From the NCBI RefSeq assembly GCF_004331465.1, contig NZ_SJKB01000003.1:434001-498000 (forward strand): a stretch of DNA of 64,000 nucleotides, read 5' to 3'. This document shows, piece by piece, positions 1 through 8,865 of the stretch. Each line of letters starts with the position of its first letter. Positions within the stretch are counted from its first letter, which is position 1. A model generated the notes under the pieces. It worked only from the letters and a program-made list of their open reading frames with translations, searched no databases and was not told where the DNA came from. The translations under genes and the position numbers were made by a program. This stretch comes from Kribbella pittospori (lineage in GTDB: Bacteria > Actinomycetota > Actinomycetes > Propionibacteriales > Kribbellaceae).

Positions 1-763
1 GCAGGAACGCGTTCCGGCCGGCGTAGCCGAACATGATCTTCCGGCTCGGGATGCCCTTGGCCCGGGCCATCCGGACGTAGTCCTCGGCCAGCGTGGTCAC
101 CATGTTGTTGCGCATGGTCAGGATCCAGCCGCCGACCGCGGTGATCAGGATGGTGGCGGCCGGCAGGATGCCGTGCTTGATGACGCTGCCGGCGAACTCG
201 GCCGTGAACGCAGGCGTCAGTCCCTGATCGTAGTTGAAGTCGTTGGGCAGGACCGGGTTGTCGCCGATCGCAAAGATCGAGATCAGTAGCAGCGCCACCC
301 AGAAGTACGGCAGCGCCGAGGTGACGATGAAGACCGGCGGTACGACTCCGTCGATGAGCCCGCCGCGCCGCCAGCCGGCGATCGTGCCGATCAGCGTGCC
401 GATCGCGAACGCCAGGACGGTCGTGATGCCGACCAGTCCCAGCGTCCACGGCAGCGCATCGCCGATGAGGGTCGTCACCGGGACACCGAGGCTGCTGCCG
501 ACCGACACGCCCCAGTGCCCGGTGACCATCGATTTCAGGTACTCGCCGTACTGCAACAGGATGTTCTTGTCCGGATCGAAGCCGAACTCGGCCAGCACCG
601 TCCGCAACTGCTCCGGCGTGACGACCGCGCCGCCCTTGCTGAGCCGCTCCCGCAGTGCCTCCTCCGGACTGCCGGGCATCATCCGCGGGATGAAGAAGTT
701 CAGCGTCATCGCCGCCCAGAGAGTGAGCACGAAGAACCCGATACGACGGATCAGGTATCGCAC
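1..763 (-). CDS. ABC transporter permease, DppB/OppB type (partial, runs off window start)
   Basis: Inner-membrane permease of a binding-protein-dependent importer of the peptide/nickel/opine class, which also carries oligosaccharides in many actinobacteria. The reading frame opens with MRYLIRRIGFFVLTL, the usual amphipathic start and first membrane segment of DppB proteins. Near the window edge it carries EDYVRMARAKGI, the EAA loop that contacts the ATPase. The GTG at 763 is chosen because GAGGAG lies 9 nt upstream; a GTG at 769 would be only 3 nt from it. It follows the binding-protein gene by about 50 nt in the same direction. The C-terminus, and any second permease and ATPases, lie outside the window. 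Confidence 0.9.
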   Translation of the reverse strand, partial: MRYLIRRIGFFVLTLWAAMTLNFFIPRMMPGSPEEALRERLSKGGAVVTPEQLRTVLAEFGFDPDKNILLQYGEYLKSMVTGHWGVSVGSSLGVPVTTLIGDALPWTLGLVGITTVLAFAIGTLIGTIAGWRRGGLIDGVVPPVFIVTSALPYFWVALLLISIFAIGDNPVLPNDFNYDQGLTPAFTAEFAGSVIKHGILPAATILITAVGGWILTMRNNMVTTLAEDYVRMARAKGIPSRKIMFGYAGRNAFL

Positions 764-816
764 AGCCACCAGCTCCTCGTGCTCACTCTCGCCACGATTC
801 CTTTCTTACTACTTGC

Positions 817-2529
817 TCAGTTCTGGGCCGACTTCGAGTACAGGTTCGCCAGCACCTGCCCGGCGTCCGGGATGTTGTACGGCGCCGGCTGGGCGTACGG
901 GTTCTGCTCCGTCGGCCAGCCCTCGATGTCCTTGGTGTTGTACTGGTACCAGTCGACCGACTCGGTGGTCGGGATGATCGGCACGTCCTTGATCATGTAC
1001 CCGGAGATCTGCTTGATCAGCTTGACCTGGGTGTCGGGGTCCGCACTCGCGTACTGGTCGAACAGCTTGTCGACGTCGGGGTTGATGTAGCGCGAGTAGT
1101 TGCTGTTGGCCTGCTTGCCGATCGGGGCGGTGTTCTTCGAGTACAGCAGTTGCCGCAGCTCGTAGTACGGCGAGGGTCCGCCGGACAGGCTGGAGTACGC
1201 CAGGTCGTAGTCACCGGTGTAGAGCTTCTGGTTGTACGACTGCTGCTGCAGGTCCTGCGTGGTCAGCTCGATCCCGACCGCGGCCAGTTGCTGCTTGACG
1301 ACCGCCAGCGACGCATCCCAGTCGGTGTAGCCGGTGACGCTGATGACGTTCAGCTTGAGCGGGTTCGACGAACTGTAACCGGCGCTGGCCAGCAACTGCT
1401 TGGCCTTCTCCGGGTTCGGCTTGTCGTAGCCGGCCGCGGTCAGCGCGTCCTTGTCGAAGTACTTGTCGAAGGTCGGGGTGACGACGCCGGTCTGGTTCGC
1501 GGCCGGCTGGTAGCCGCTCTCACCGATCTTCGAGATCTGCTCGCGGTCGAGCGCGTAGGCGATCGCCTGCCGGACGGCCAGGTTGCTGGTCACCTTGTGC
1601 GACGGGTCGAGGTTCGGGACGATCGCGACGTTCGCGGTCGGCGGGAACCAGTAGTTGTTCTCCGGTGACTTCGACTTGTAGAACTTGTCGATGTTCGGAA
1701 TGTACTGACCGCCCCACTGCGCCTTGCCGCTGGCCAGGTCGAGGTTGGCCGGGTTGTTGTCCAGGTACGCCGGGTACTGCACCTTCGACAGGTACGGCTT
1801 GCCCGGCTGCCAGTAGCTGCCGTTGGCGGCGTAGGTGATGTTGTTGCTGCTGCAGGACTCGACCGTGAACGGCCCGGTGCCGACCGGCTTCGGGTCGGCC
1901 CAGGTGGCCGGCTTGGACGCCGCCTCACCGGTGGACCAGATGTGCTTGGGCACGATGTTGACCTGGTTGGCGAAGTTGAAGAAGTACGGCTCCGCCGGTG
2001 CCTTGAACTTCATCGTGACCTTGTTGCCGGCTGCGGTGACGCTGGACAGTCCGGCGCCGGTCCACAGCGCGTACAGGTCGAGGGCCGGCTGCTGCTTCAT
2101 CAGGTTGAACGTGTAGACCACGTCGTCGGCGCTGAACGGCTGGCCGTCGCTCCACTTCACGCCGTCGCGGATGGTGAAGTCGATCGAGTCCTTGGTCGGC
2201 GACCAGGTGAAGGCCGACGCCAGCATCGGCGTCGTCGCACCGCTCTTGAGCACGTTGACGAAGACGAGGGGCTCGTAGACGAAGCCGCCCGCCACGCCGT
2301 TGACCGACGGGTTGAACGGGTTGAACTGGCAGGGCCAGGTCTGACCGCCGACGTTGGCGATCGTGACGACTCCACCCTTCTTGAACTGCCCGGTGCTGCC
2401 GCCGCTGCTCGTCGAGGACGACGGGTTGCTGGACGCAGCCCCGATCGGCTTGTCACCGCCGCCACAGCCCGCAGCGGCCAGTATGCCGACCGCCATGGTG
2501 GCGACGGCGATCCGTTTGATGCCCCTCAT
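817..2529 (-). CDS. ABC transporter substrate-binding lipoprotein (SBP family 5)
   Basis: Extracellular solute-binding protein of 570 aa that feeds the permease downstream. The N-terminus has a signal peptide ending in a lipobox (LAAAGC, Cys22), followed by a Ser/Thr/Gly linker, so it should be lipid-anchored on the outer face of the membrane. The body fits family 5 (DppA/OppA-like): VNIVPKHIW and the segment RQAIAYALDREQI are typical. Family 5 proteins bind peptides, nickel or oligosaccharides. The adjoining ROK kinase and ROK repressor favour a sugar ligand, but this is inference. It starts 31 nt after the ROK kinase gene, so the three genes are probably cotranscribed. Confidence 0.92.
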   Translation of the reverse strand: MRGIKRIAVATMAVGILAAAGCGGGDKPIGAASSNPSSSTSSGGSTGQFKKGGVVTIANVGGQTWPCQFNPFNPSVNGVAGGFVYEPLVFVNVLKSGATTPMLASAFTWSPTKDSIDFTIRDGVKWSDGQPFSADDVVYTFNLMKQQPALDLYALWTGAGLSSVTAAGNKVTMKFKAPAEPYFFNFANQVNIVPKHIWSTGEAASKPATWADPKPVGTGPFTVESCSSNNITYAANGSYWQPGKPYLSKVQYPAYLDNNPANLDLASGKAQWGGQYIPNIDKFYKSKSPENNYWFPPTANVAIVPNLDPSHKVTSNLAVRQAIAYALDREQISKIGESGYQPAANQTGVVTPTFDKYFDKDALTAAGYDKPNPEKAKQLLASAGYSSSNPLKLNVISVTGYTDWDASLAVVKQQLAAVGIELTTQDLQQQSYNQKLYTGDYDLAYSSLSGGPSPYYELRQLLYSKNTAPIGKQANSNYSRYINPDVDKLFDQYASADPDTQVKLIKQISGYMIKDVPIIPTTESVDWYQYNTKDIEGWPTEQNPYAQPAPYNIPDAGQVLANLYSKSAQN

Positions 2530-2560
2530 CGTCTCTGCCTTTCACTCCTCGATCTCATGG

Positions 2561-3493
2561 TCATGCGAATGCCTCCGCACCGAGGACCGCGCCCGCGGCC
2601 TCGACTCCGAGGGCGAGTGCGCCCACCAGCGGCGCGTCCGAAGGGAATCGGGCCAGCTCCAGTTCCGGTGGGAACGGGACGGCCGCGTCGAGTGCCCGGC
2701 GCAGTTCGGGACCGATCCGGTCCCAGGAACCGACCAGGCCGCCACCGACGACGATGCGGGCCGGGTCGAGGGCGATGGCGAGGTTGACGACGTGCATCGC
2801 CAACTCGCGGTTGAACTGTTCGGTGAGGACGGCGGCGTCCGGCTGGGTCGCCGACCGGGTGAAGACGTCCGCCGCCGATACCCGCTGTCCGAGCCGGTTG
2901 CTGCCGGTTGCCTCGAGTGCTTGGCCGCTGACGACATCCTCGAGGATCGTGCGCTGTGCCGGCTCGATCCAAACATCCGCGGCGGTCCGCAGGTTGTAGG
3001 CGATCTCTCCGGACGCCCGGTGCGCACCGGAGATGACCGTGCCTCCGGCAACGATCGCCACCGCCAGGCCGGTGCCGAGGTTGAGGTAGATGCCCGGATC
3101 GCAACCGGCCAGCGCACCCCACCGCACCTCGGCGGCGGCCGCGGCCTTCACGTCGGTCCCGAGCAGGACAGGTATGTCGGGGAACGCCTCCCGCACCATC
3201 CGCCCGAAGGGGAGTTCACCCCAGCCGGGAAACGTCGGCGCGAGCTCGACGTGGTCGTCGTACGGAATCCCGAGCGTCGCCGCGCCGACCGCCGCGAGTT
3301 CCCCGTCCGGAGCGACCTCCGTCAACAGTTCCTGGGCCGCGGTCAGACCGCGACGCATGGCGGCCTCGGCTCCTGCCTCGGCCAGACTGTCGATGGTGGT
3401 CGTGCCGAGACGCCGGCCGGACAGGTCGCCGACCGCGACGGCGATCTTCGTCCCGCCGAAGTCGAGACCGAGCACAACCGGGGTAGGAATCAT
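2561..3493 (-). CDS. ROK family sugar kinase-like protein
   Basis: A 310-aa cytosolic protein of the ROK (repressor, ORF, kinase) family without a DNA-binding domain, so probably a hexose or amino-sugar kinase. Visible motifs are the phosphate-binding GLDFGGTK (about residues 9-16), the GTG loop in YLNLGTGLAVA and the adenosine motif RIVVGGGLVGS. The usual catalytic ND pair reads TD (GTDVKAAA), keeping the Asp. The Cys-rich zinc motif of many ROK proteins is absent. It heads the minus-strand importer operon and diverges from a ROK repressor, which fits import and phosphorylation of one sugar under local control. The exact substrate cannot be read from the sequence. Confidence 0.85.
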   Translation of the reverse strand: MIPTPVVLGLDFGGTKIAVAVGDLSGRRLGTTTIDSLAEAGAEAAMRRGLTAAQELLTEVAPDGELAAVGAATLGIPYDDHVELAPTFPGWGELPFGRMVREAFPDIPVLLGTDVKAAAAAEVRWGALAGCDPGIYLNLGTGLAVAIVAGGTVISGAHRASGEIAYNLRTAADVWIEPAQRTILEDVVSGQALEATGSNRLGQRVSAADVFTRSATQPDAAVLTEQFNRELAMHVVNLAIALDPARIVVGGGLVGSWDRIGPELRRALDAAVPFPPELELARFPSDAPLVGALALGVEAAGAVLGAEAFA

Positions 3494-3528
3494 GGGCTGG
3501 CAACTCCACCGTGCCGTCCAATAGAATC

Positions 3529-3542
3529 GTTAGGAAACTAAC
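3529..3542. promoter_or_regulatory. Candidate ROK operator (GTTAG-N4-CTAAC)
   Basis: A perfect inverted repeat, GTTAG-GAAA-CTAAC, lies in the 117-bp gap between the divergent ROK kinase and ROK repressor genes. It is an A/T-rich island in GC-rich DNA. The position lets one repressor dimer control both directions. Assignment to the adjacent ROK regulator is inference from position and symmetry. Confidence 0.5.
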
Positions 3543-3610
3543 TTAACAATCCTGGCGGGCACAAGGCCCAACGTGCAGCTTGACCAATTCGCGACCCAAA
3601 GGAGACCGAC

Positions 3611-4813
3611 GTGACGGTTGTCGCCGGAGGTGCCGCCGCAGCCCGCCCGCAGCTGATTCGCGCGATCAACGAGCAGGTGCTGCTGGAGCACATCCGGCGG
3701 TCTGGTCCGGTGTCCAGGACGGAGCTGGCCACGCTGACCGGTCTGTCGAAGCCGACGGTCTCTGCGGCCCTGGCCACCATAGAACGCGGTGGGTTGGTGC
3801 ATGCGTCCGGCCAGCGGACCGGCGTCCCCGGTCCGGCCGCGCGATTATACGACGTACGCCCGGAGGCGGGGTTCGTTCTCGGGCTCGATGTCGGGCGGGA
3901 GTTCCTGCGTGGAGCGATCGCGGATCTGCGGGGCACTGTGCGTTGCCGGCTCAGCGTGCGTACGAAGGCAGTGCGCGAGATGGCCCGGGTCCAGGAACTC
4001 GCTGACCTCGCGGCGACACTGCTGGACGAAGCAGGCATCACCGCGTCGCAGCTCACCCAGACAGTGATCGGGAGTCCGGGTGTCTACGACCCGAAGCGCG
4101 ACACCCTGGCGTTGACCGGGCGTCTGTCCGGTTGGGATTCGCCTGCGGTGTTGCCGGCGCTGCGCGAGCGGTTCGGTCCGGCGTTGATGATCGAGAACGA
4201 CGTGGACGCCGCCGCGCTGGCCGAGCGGGTCCACGGTCATGGCCGCGATGTCGACAGCTTCGCGTTCGTGTCCGTTGGTACGGGTATCGGCATGGGCCTG
4301 GTGCTCGACGGCAAGCTCCGGCACGGCTTCCACGGTGTGGCGGGCGAGATCAGTTACCTGCCGTTCACCGAAGGCAGCGGAAGCGATGCGCGGGATGCAC
4401 GTAAGCGGGGGAGCTTCGACGCGTCGGCGTCGGCCGCGGCCGTGGTCAGGGCTGCTCGGCGCGCCGGCGTACGAGGTGCGACGTCGGCGGCGAAGGTGTT
4501 CGCGGCGGCGGCGCGTGGTGATGTGATCGCGGCCGCCGTGGTGACCGAGGAGGCACTCCTCGTGGCCAAGGCGGTGTGCAGCGTCATCGCGGTCGTCGAC
4601 CCCGAGCTGATCGTGCTGGGTGGCGGCATCGGGCAGGCACCGGGCTTCCTCGATGCGGTCGTCGAGCAGTTGCGCCTGCTGTCGCCGGTGATGCCGGAGG
4701 TGAAGATGAGCGTACTCGCGGCCGACACGGTCGTGGCCGGCTGTATCGCCGCCGGGCTCGACCGCGCGTGGCAACACCTGCTGGGCCGGATAGCTCAGCC
4801 GGCAACAGCCTGA
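3611..4813 (+). CDS. ROK family transcriptional repressor
   Basis: A 400-aa regulator with an N-terminal winged helix-turn-helix (about residues 20-75; SRTELATLTGLSKPTVSAAL) followed by a ROK sugar-binding domain (GLDVGREFLRG, SVGTGIGMGL, LIVLGGGIG). The DxGGT kinase motif is degenerate (DVGRE) and the Cys-based zinc site is missing, so it should sense a sugar rather than phosphorylate it. It diverges from the ROK kinase/importer operon across a palindrome-bearing gap and is probably its local repressor. The GTG start at 3611 follows a good ribosome site (AAAGGAG, about 3598-3604). Confidence 0.9.
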   Translation: MTVVAGGAAAARPQLIRAINEQVLLEHIRRSGPVSRTELATLTGLSKPTVSAALATIERGGLVHASGQRTGVPGPAARLYDVRPEAGFVLGLDVGREFLRGAIADLRGTVRCRLSVRTKAVREMARVQELADLAATLLDEAGITASQLTQTVIGSPGVYDPKRDTLALTGRLSGWDSPAVLPALRERFGPALMIENDVDAAALAERVHGHGRDVDSFAFVSVGTGIGMGLVLDGKLRHGFHGVAGEISYLPFTEGSGSDARDARKRGSFDASASAAAVVRAARRAGVRGATSAAKVFAAAARGDVIAAAVVTEEALLVAKAVCSVIAVVDPELIVLGGGIGQAPGFLDAVVEQLRLLSPVMPEVKMSVLAADTVVAGCIAAGLDRAWQHLLGRIAQPATA

Positions 4814-4839
4814 CGAAGGGTGCCAACTAGGCTGGCGGG

Positions 4840-5259
4840 GTGGACAGTCAGCCGAGTTGGCGCGAGGAACGGCGGGAGGCAGCCGCCGTCCATGCCGCCG
4901 CGCTCGAACGCCGCAAGGCCGCCGAGACAGCGCAGGCCCGTGCGCTGCTGACCGACTTCGTCCGGACGATGAAGGAACGAGGCGTCGAGCCACAGCCGCT
5001 GCGAGCACAGGTCACCGGATCGGGAGCCAGCTACCGCACCGGCATCACCGGCTGGTACCTGCGCCGCAACCGCTCGCTCGGCACCGACGCCGAGGGCAAC
5101 TTCTACATCCTCGGTACGCCGGCCAGCCTCAGCGCCCGGCTCTTCGGCGTACGCATCCTGCCGTCCGATCCGCCGATCGCCGTCGGCCTCGGCGCTCGCG
5201 ATGGTGAGTCCATGCCGCTCGCGCAACTTCTCCAGCTCCGGCTGGACGAGAGCGACTGA
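4840..5259 (+). CDS. Conserved hypothetical protein
   Basis: A 139-aa soluble protein of unknown function. The first third is a charged, Ala/Arg/Glu-rich helical stretch (residues about 5-45), followed by a compact domain with TGWYLRRNRSLGTD, GNFYILGTPAS and FGVRILPSDPP. No signal peptide, membrane segment or catalytic motif is visible. Proteins of this shape are common beside other genes in actinobacterial genomes, but no role is known to me. Start GTG at 4840; it lies 26 nt after the ROK repressor and could be read with it. Codon use matches its neighbours, which supports a real gene. Confidence 0.7.
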   Translation: MDSQPSWREERREAAAVHAAALERRKAAETAQARALLTDFVRTMKERGVEPQPLRAQVTGSGASYRTGITGWYLRRNRSLGTDAEGNFYILGTPASLSARLFGVRILPSDPPIAVGLGARDGESMPLAQLLQLRLDESD

Positions 5260-5271
5260 CCGGCGTTTGTC

Positions 5272-5342
5272 CAACCCTGGGTTGATCTGTGGGTTGATCT
5301 TCCGTTGACGACGGTGACCTGGCCGGGGCCGGAGCCTATGGT
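5272..5342 (+). promoter_or_regulatory. Candidate promoter and response-regulator sites for the kinase/regulator pair
   Basis: CAACCC-T-GGGTTG (5272-5284) is a perfect inverted repeat, and GGGTTGATCT occurs again at 5291-5300, giving three GGGTTG half-sites. A -10-like TATGGT (5337-5342) lies 7 nt before the GTG at 5349, with GTGACC 17 nt upstream as a weak -35. This spacing would give a nearly leaderless transcript. The repeats may be binding sites for the encoded NarL-type regulator. Confidence 0.4.
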
Positions 5343-5348
5343 CGTTCG

Positions 5349-6518
5349 GTGATCGCCGGAGCCAGAAGTGTGCCTGCGCTGGTGGCGCTGCGTCACGCTC
5401 GGGCGCACCATGAGACGACCTGGCGGTGGCTGCGCCTGGTGGGTCCGCTCATCATCGGTCTGCAGATCATCGTGCTGAGCCAGTCCGCGCCCGGTCCGGG
5501 CCGGCACGGTGAAGGGCTGGTGATCTCGGTCGCGATCGCCGCCTTCGCCGCGAGCGCGTTCGGAACGTTCGCCGCTCGGAGCGGGCCGACCTGGGTGCGA
5601 TGGCTCTCGATCGCGGTCCTGTTCGTGGCAAGCGTCGTATTGCTGCGGCTGCAGCCGTCGGGACCGGGTGTACTCGGAGTGTTCGTCGCCGTGGCTCTGA
5701 TCGGGCGCAAGCTTCCGCCGATCCCAGGCACCGCGGTCGTCGGAGCGGGGCTGGTGCTGCTGCTTGTCGGGGGTGACCGGTCGCCGTTGCCGGCGCTGTT
5801 GACCAGCATCGCGATGGCAAGCTTCTACGCCGTGATGCGCCTGGCCGAGCGGCTGAGCGAGACCAACGAGGAAGCGGAACGGCTGCTGCTCGAGCTGGAA
5901 CGGACCCGCGACGCGCAGGCTCGTGCCGCCGCACTCGCGGAGCGCCAGCGGCTGGCCCGCGAGATGCACGACGTACTCGCGCACTCTCTGTCGGCGTTGG
6001 TGCTCCAGCTCGAAGGTGCGACTGTGCTGGCCGCCGGCGACGATCGTCTCTCCGGAGTCATCGACCGCGCGCGGCATCTGGCCGGCTCAGGACTCGACGA
6101 GGCCAGGCACGCCATCGGCATGCTGCGCGACGACCAGGCGCTGCCGGGACCGGGGGAGCTGCCGGCGTTGACCGCGCGGTTCGAGAACGACACCGGCATC
6201 CGGTGCGAACTGACCGTCGCCGGCGACGAGCACGCGCTCGACGCAGACGCCCGGCTGGCCGTCTATCGGGTTGCCCAGGAGTCCCTGACGAACATCGCGA
6301 AGCACGCCACGCGACAACAGTGCGTCACCGTGAAGCTCAACCACGAACCAGGGCTGGCGAGGCTCAGCGTCGAAGATTACGGCGATCCGGCAACAACCTC
6401 GGGTTGTTCCGGCTATGGCCTGACCGGTATGCGTGAACGGGCCGAACTGCTCGGCGGACGCCTCGATGCGGGCCCGACTCCGACGGGATTCCGGGTGGAA
6501 CTGGAGGTGCCGGCATGA
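5349..6518 (+). CDS. Sensor histidine kinase, NarL/DesK class
   Basis: Membrane sensor kinase of 389 aa. Several hydrophobic segments fill residues about 30-160, followed by a coiled linker and a HisKA_3 domain with the phosphoacceptor His207 in RLAREMHDVLAH. The ATPase domain shows the N-box (VAQESLTNIAKHA) and the G-box (GYGLTGMRERAELLGG). It should autophosphorylate and pass phosphate to the regulator encoded by the next gene, whose start overlaps its stop by 4 nt (ATGA). Little of the protein is extracytoplasmic, so the signal is probably sensed in or at the membrane. The signal itself is unknown. Confidence 0.92.
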   Translation: MIAGARSVPALVALRHARAHHETTWRWLRLVGPLIIGLQIIVLSQSAPGPGRHGEGLVISVAIAAFAASAFGTFAARSGPTWVRWLSIAVLFVASVVLLRLQPSGPGVLGVFVAVALIGRKLPPIPGTAVVGAGLVLLLVGGDRSPLPALLTSIAMASFYAVMRLAERLSETNEEAERLLLELERTRDAQARAAALAERQRLAREMHDVLAHSLSALVLQLEGATVLAAGDDRLSGVIDRARHLAGSGLDEARHAIGMLRDDQALPGPGELPALTARFENDTGIRCELTVAGDEHALDADARLAVYRVAQESLTNIAKHATRQQCVTVKLNHEPGLARLSVEDYGDPATTSGCSGYGLTGMRERAELLGGRLDAGPTPTGFRVELEVPA

Positions 6519-7180
6519 TCCGCGTCCTGAGCGTCGATGATCAGCGCGTGGTCCGGGAGGGACTGGCGCTGGTGCTCGGGCTGCTGCCCGATGTCGAGGT
6601 CGTCGGCACCGCCTCCGGGGGCGAGGAGGCGGTGCGCATGGTCGGTGAGCTGAAGCCTGAGGTCGTACTGATGGATCTGCGGATGCCGCGCTGCGACGGG
6701 GTCGAGGCGACCCGGCGGTTGCGTGACCTGCACCCGGACGTGAAGGTCATCGCGTTGACGACGTACGCCGATGACGAGTCGGTACTCGCCGCACTCCGAG
6801 CGGGTGCGTGCGGTTACCTGACGAAGGACGCGAGGTCTGCGGAGATCCACCAGGCGCTGCACCGGGTGCTGGACGACCAGGCCGCGATCGACCCGGCCGT
6901 GCAGCACCACCTCGTCGCGGCGATCGCAGCAGCCCCCGGTACGCCGAAGCCGACGGCAGTGACGGACGACGTGCTGACCCGGCGCGAGACCGAAGTACTG
7001 ACGCTGATCGCCGAAGGCCTGTCGAACGCCGAGATCGCGGCCCGGCTGGTGGTGACCGAGGCGACCGTGAAGAGTCACGTCAACCACCTCCTCGCCAAGA
7101 TCGGCGCCCGGGATCGTGCCCGTGCCGTCAGCTACGCCTACCAACATGGTCTCCTCCGGCATCAGCCCGAGGCGCAGTAG
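6515..7180 (+). CDS. NarL/LuxR-type response regulator
   Basis: A 221-aa DNA-binding regulator. The receiver domain has the acidic pair in SVDDQ, phosphoacceptor Asp54 (VLMDLRMP), Thr in ALTTYAD and Lys in GYLTKDA. The C-terminal LuxR helix-turn-helix is LTRRETEVLTLIAEGLSNAE and onward. It pairs with the kinase upstream. The convergent ABC exporter permease gene overlaps its last 53 nt on the other strand, an unusually long overlap that may couple the two transcripts. Kinase/regulator pairs of this class often control a nearby ABC exporter, so the exporter at 7128-9053 is a reasonable target. Confidence 0.93.
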   Translation: MIRVLSVDDQRVVREGLALVLGLLPDVEVVGTASGGEEAVRMVGELKPEVVLMDLRMPRCDGVEATRRLRDLHPDVKVIALTTYADDESVLAALRAGACGYLTKDARSAEIHQALHRVLDDQAAIDPAVQHHLVAAIAAAPGTPKPTAVTDDVLTRRETEVLTLIAEGLSNAEIAARLVVTEATVKSHVNHLLAKIGARDRARAVSYAYQHGLLRHQPEAQ

Positions 7181-7970
7181 AAGTTCGAGCGGGCCGGCGC
7201 TGGCGGGTCCGCGTCGGCTCCCAGCGGAAGACGGCCAGCGACACCAGCAACCCGGCGACAGACCAGCCACACAGCACAAGCACATCCCGTACCGGAAGCC
7301 CAGTGCCGGTGAGCGCGTGACCCGCAGCCTCGATGATCGGTCGCACCGGCAGGTACGACGCGATCGTGGAAACCCACGATGCCTTCACCGGATCGCCCAC
7401 CGTGCCGGAGAACAACACCACCGGCAGATACGTCAGACCGAGAATCGGGAAGGCACTCGCGACGGTCGAGATGAAGCCCGTGACAGCAGTAGCCGCGGAG
7501 GCACACGCGAGCGCCCCGAGGAAGATCGCCGTCAGCATGGCCAGCGCACGCCAGATGTCCAGGTCGGTGCCGAAGAAGGCCACACCCGCGAGTACGGCGA
7601 CCGCACCGGCGAGCACCGAGACGAGCACCGACGCGACGATCTGACCACTGAGATAGCACCAGGCGGGCAGCGGTGTCGCACGCCAGCGCTTCATCACACC
7701 GGACTCCCGGGCCGCGACCAGCCCGATTCCATGGGTCGTCCAGGCGATCATCGTCGTACCGAGAACCGCGCAGCCCGCCAGCCGGGACGGCGCGATCTGC
7801 CCATCCGAGGAGTTCAGCAGGAGCAGCAGGATCGGGAGAACGAGACCGGTGCCCATCGCTCTGGGAGTGCGAAGGAGCAGGCGGATCTGATGAGCGATCT
7901 GACCGAGCAGGAGTGGCAGGAGCGGTGGCAGCCGCGCACTCGGGTCAGACATGGCTTGCGAAGAGGGCAT
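7128..7970 (-). CDS. ABC-2 type exporter permease
   Basis: Membrane component of 280 aa of an ABC exporter. About six hydrophobic segments are visible, including MGTGLVLPILLLLL, ALAMLTAIFLGALAC and LTYLPVVLFSGTVG, as expected for the ABC-2 family. The ATG at 7970 has GGAG 7 nt upstream; an in-frame ATG at 7952 is an alternative. The start lies inside the 3' end of the ATPase gene (26-nt overlap), so the two are translationally coupled. The last 18 or so residues are Arg/Pro-rich and encoded opposite the convergent response regulator gene. The exported substrate (drug, lipid or peptide) is unknown. Confidence 0.88.
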   Translation of the reverse strand: MPSSQAMSDPSARLPPLLPLLLGQIAHQIRLLLRTPRAMGTGLVLPILLLLLNSSDGQIAPSRLAGCAVLGTTMIAWTTHGIGLVAARESGVMKRWRATPLPAWCYLSGQIVASVLVSVLAGAVAVLAGVAFFGTDLDIWRALAMLTAIFLGALACASAATAVTGFISTVASAFPILGLTYLPVVLFSGTVGDPVKASWVSTIASYLPVRPIIEAAGHALTGTGLPVRDVLVLCGWSVAGLLVSLAVFRWEPTRTRQRRPARTSTAPRADAGGDHVGRRS

Positions 7971-8865
7971 CGTGGGGCTCCGAGTGGGTGATGGACAGGT
8001 AAGCCTCTTCGAGGCTGGGTGGACCGACCTCGAGCGCCGTCAGTTCGAGCCGGTGGTGTTGGGCCCAAGTGAGGAGATCCGCGAGGACGGGCTCGATCCG
8101 GTCTGTGTGGAGGCTCAGCACGCGATCGCTGACATGAATGGCCAGGGACGGTGGGAGCTCGGGAGCCTCGACCGGCAACGGGAAGCGGACAACGCTCAGG
8201 CCACCGCCGGCTCGCATGGCGGCGGGCGTGGTGTCGGCCACCAGGCGCCGGGCGGAGAGCACCATGACTCGATCCGCGAGGTGGTCCGCCTCGTCGAGGT
8301 AGTGCGTGGTCAGCAGGATCGTCGTACCCGCGTCGTTCAGCCGCTCGACGCTCGCCCAGCATCGCCGTCGCGCTTCCGGGTCGAGGCCGGTGGTGGGCTC
8401 GTCGAGGAACAGCACGTCCGGATTCCCGATGATCGCGAGCCCGAGATCGACCCGACGCTGCTGTCCGCCGGACAACGTGCCCACCCGCGTCCTCGCATCG
8501 TCGGCGAGGTCGATCAACTCGAGTACTTCGGCGACCGGCCGCGGGTTCGGGTAGAGACGTCCGAAGACGCGCAGCAGATCCACGACAGTCGGCTCGGTCT
8601 CGAGACTGGTCGACTGGAGGACGAGGCCGACCTGCGCACGCCAGGCGCGGCCGCCGCGCAGTGGGTCCTCACCGAGGACCCGCACGTGACCCGATGTCGG
8701 CCCGGCGAACCCCTCCAGGATCTCGAGCGTCGTCGTCTTCCCGGCACCGTTCGGTCCCAGTACGGCGACCAGCTGACCCTCGCCGATCTCGAAGCTGACG
8801 CCGTCGACGGCCGCGAAGTCGCCGTACCGCTTGGTCAGGTCGCGGACGGAGACGACGCCGGTCAT
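7945..8865 (-). CDS. ABC exporter ATP-binding protein
   Basis: Cytosolic ATPase of about 306 aa that drives the permease encoded next. It shows Walker A (GPNGAGKTTTLEIL), signature (LSGGQQRRVDLGLAI), Walker B (DVLFLDEPTTGLDPEARR) and the switch His (LLTTHYLDEADHL). The frame is open far upstream, but the ATG at 8865 (MTGVVSVRDLTKRYGD) is chosen because the family begins just before this beta strand and the upstream residues are low-complexity Arg/Pro. This start overlaps the stop of the small membrane gene by 4 nt. The C-terminal extension after the ATPase core is typical of DrrA-like drug exporters. Confidence 0.92.
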   Translation of the reverse strand: MTGVVSVRDLTKRYGDFAAVDGVSFEIGEGQLVAVLGPNGAGKTTTLEILEGFAGPTSGHVRVLGEDPLRGGRAWRAQVGLVLQSTSLETEPTVVDLLRVFGRLYPNPRPVAEVLELIDLADDARTRVGTLSGGQQRRVDLGLAIIGNPDVLFLDEPTTGLDPEARRRCWASVERLNDAGTTILLTTHYLDEADHLADRVMVLSARRLVADTTPAAMRAGGGLSVVRFPLPVEAPELPPSLAIHVSDRVLSLHTDRIEPVLADLLTWAQHHRLELTALEVGPPSLEEAYLSITHSEPHDALFASHV

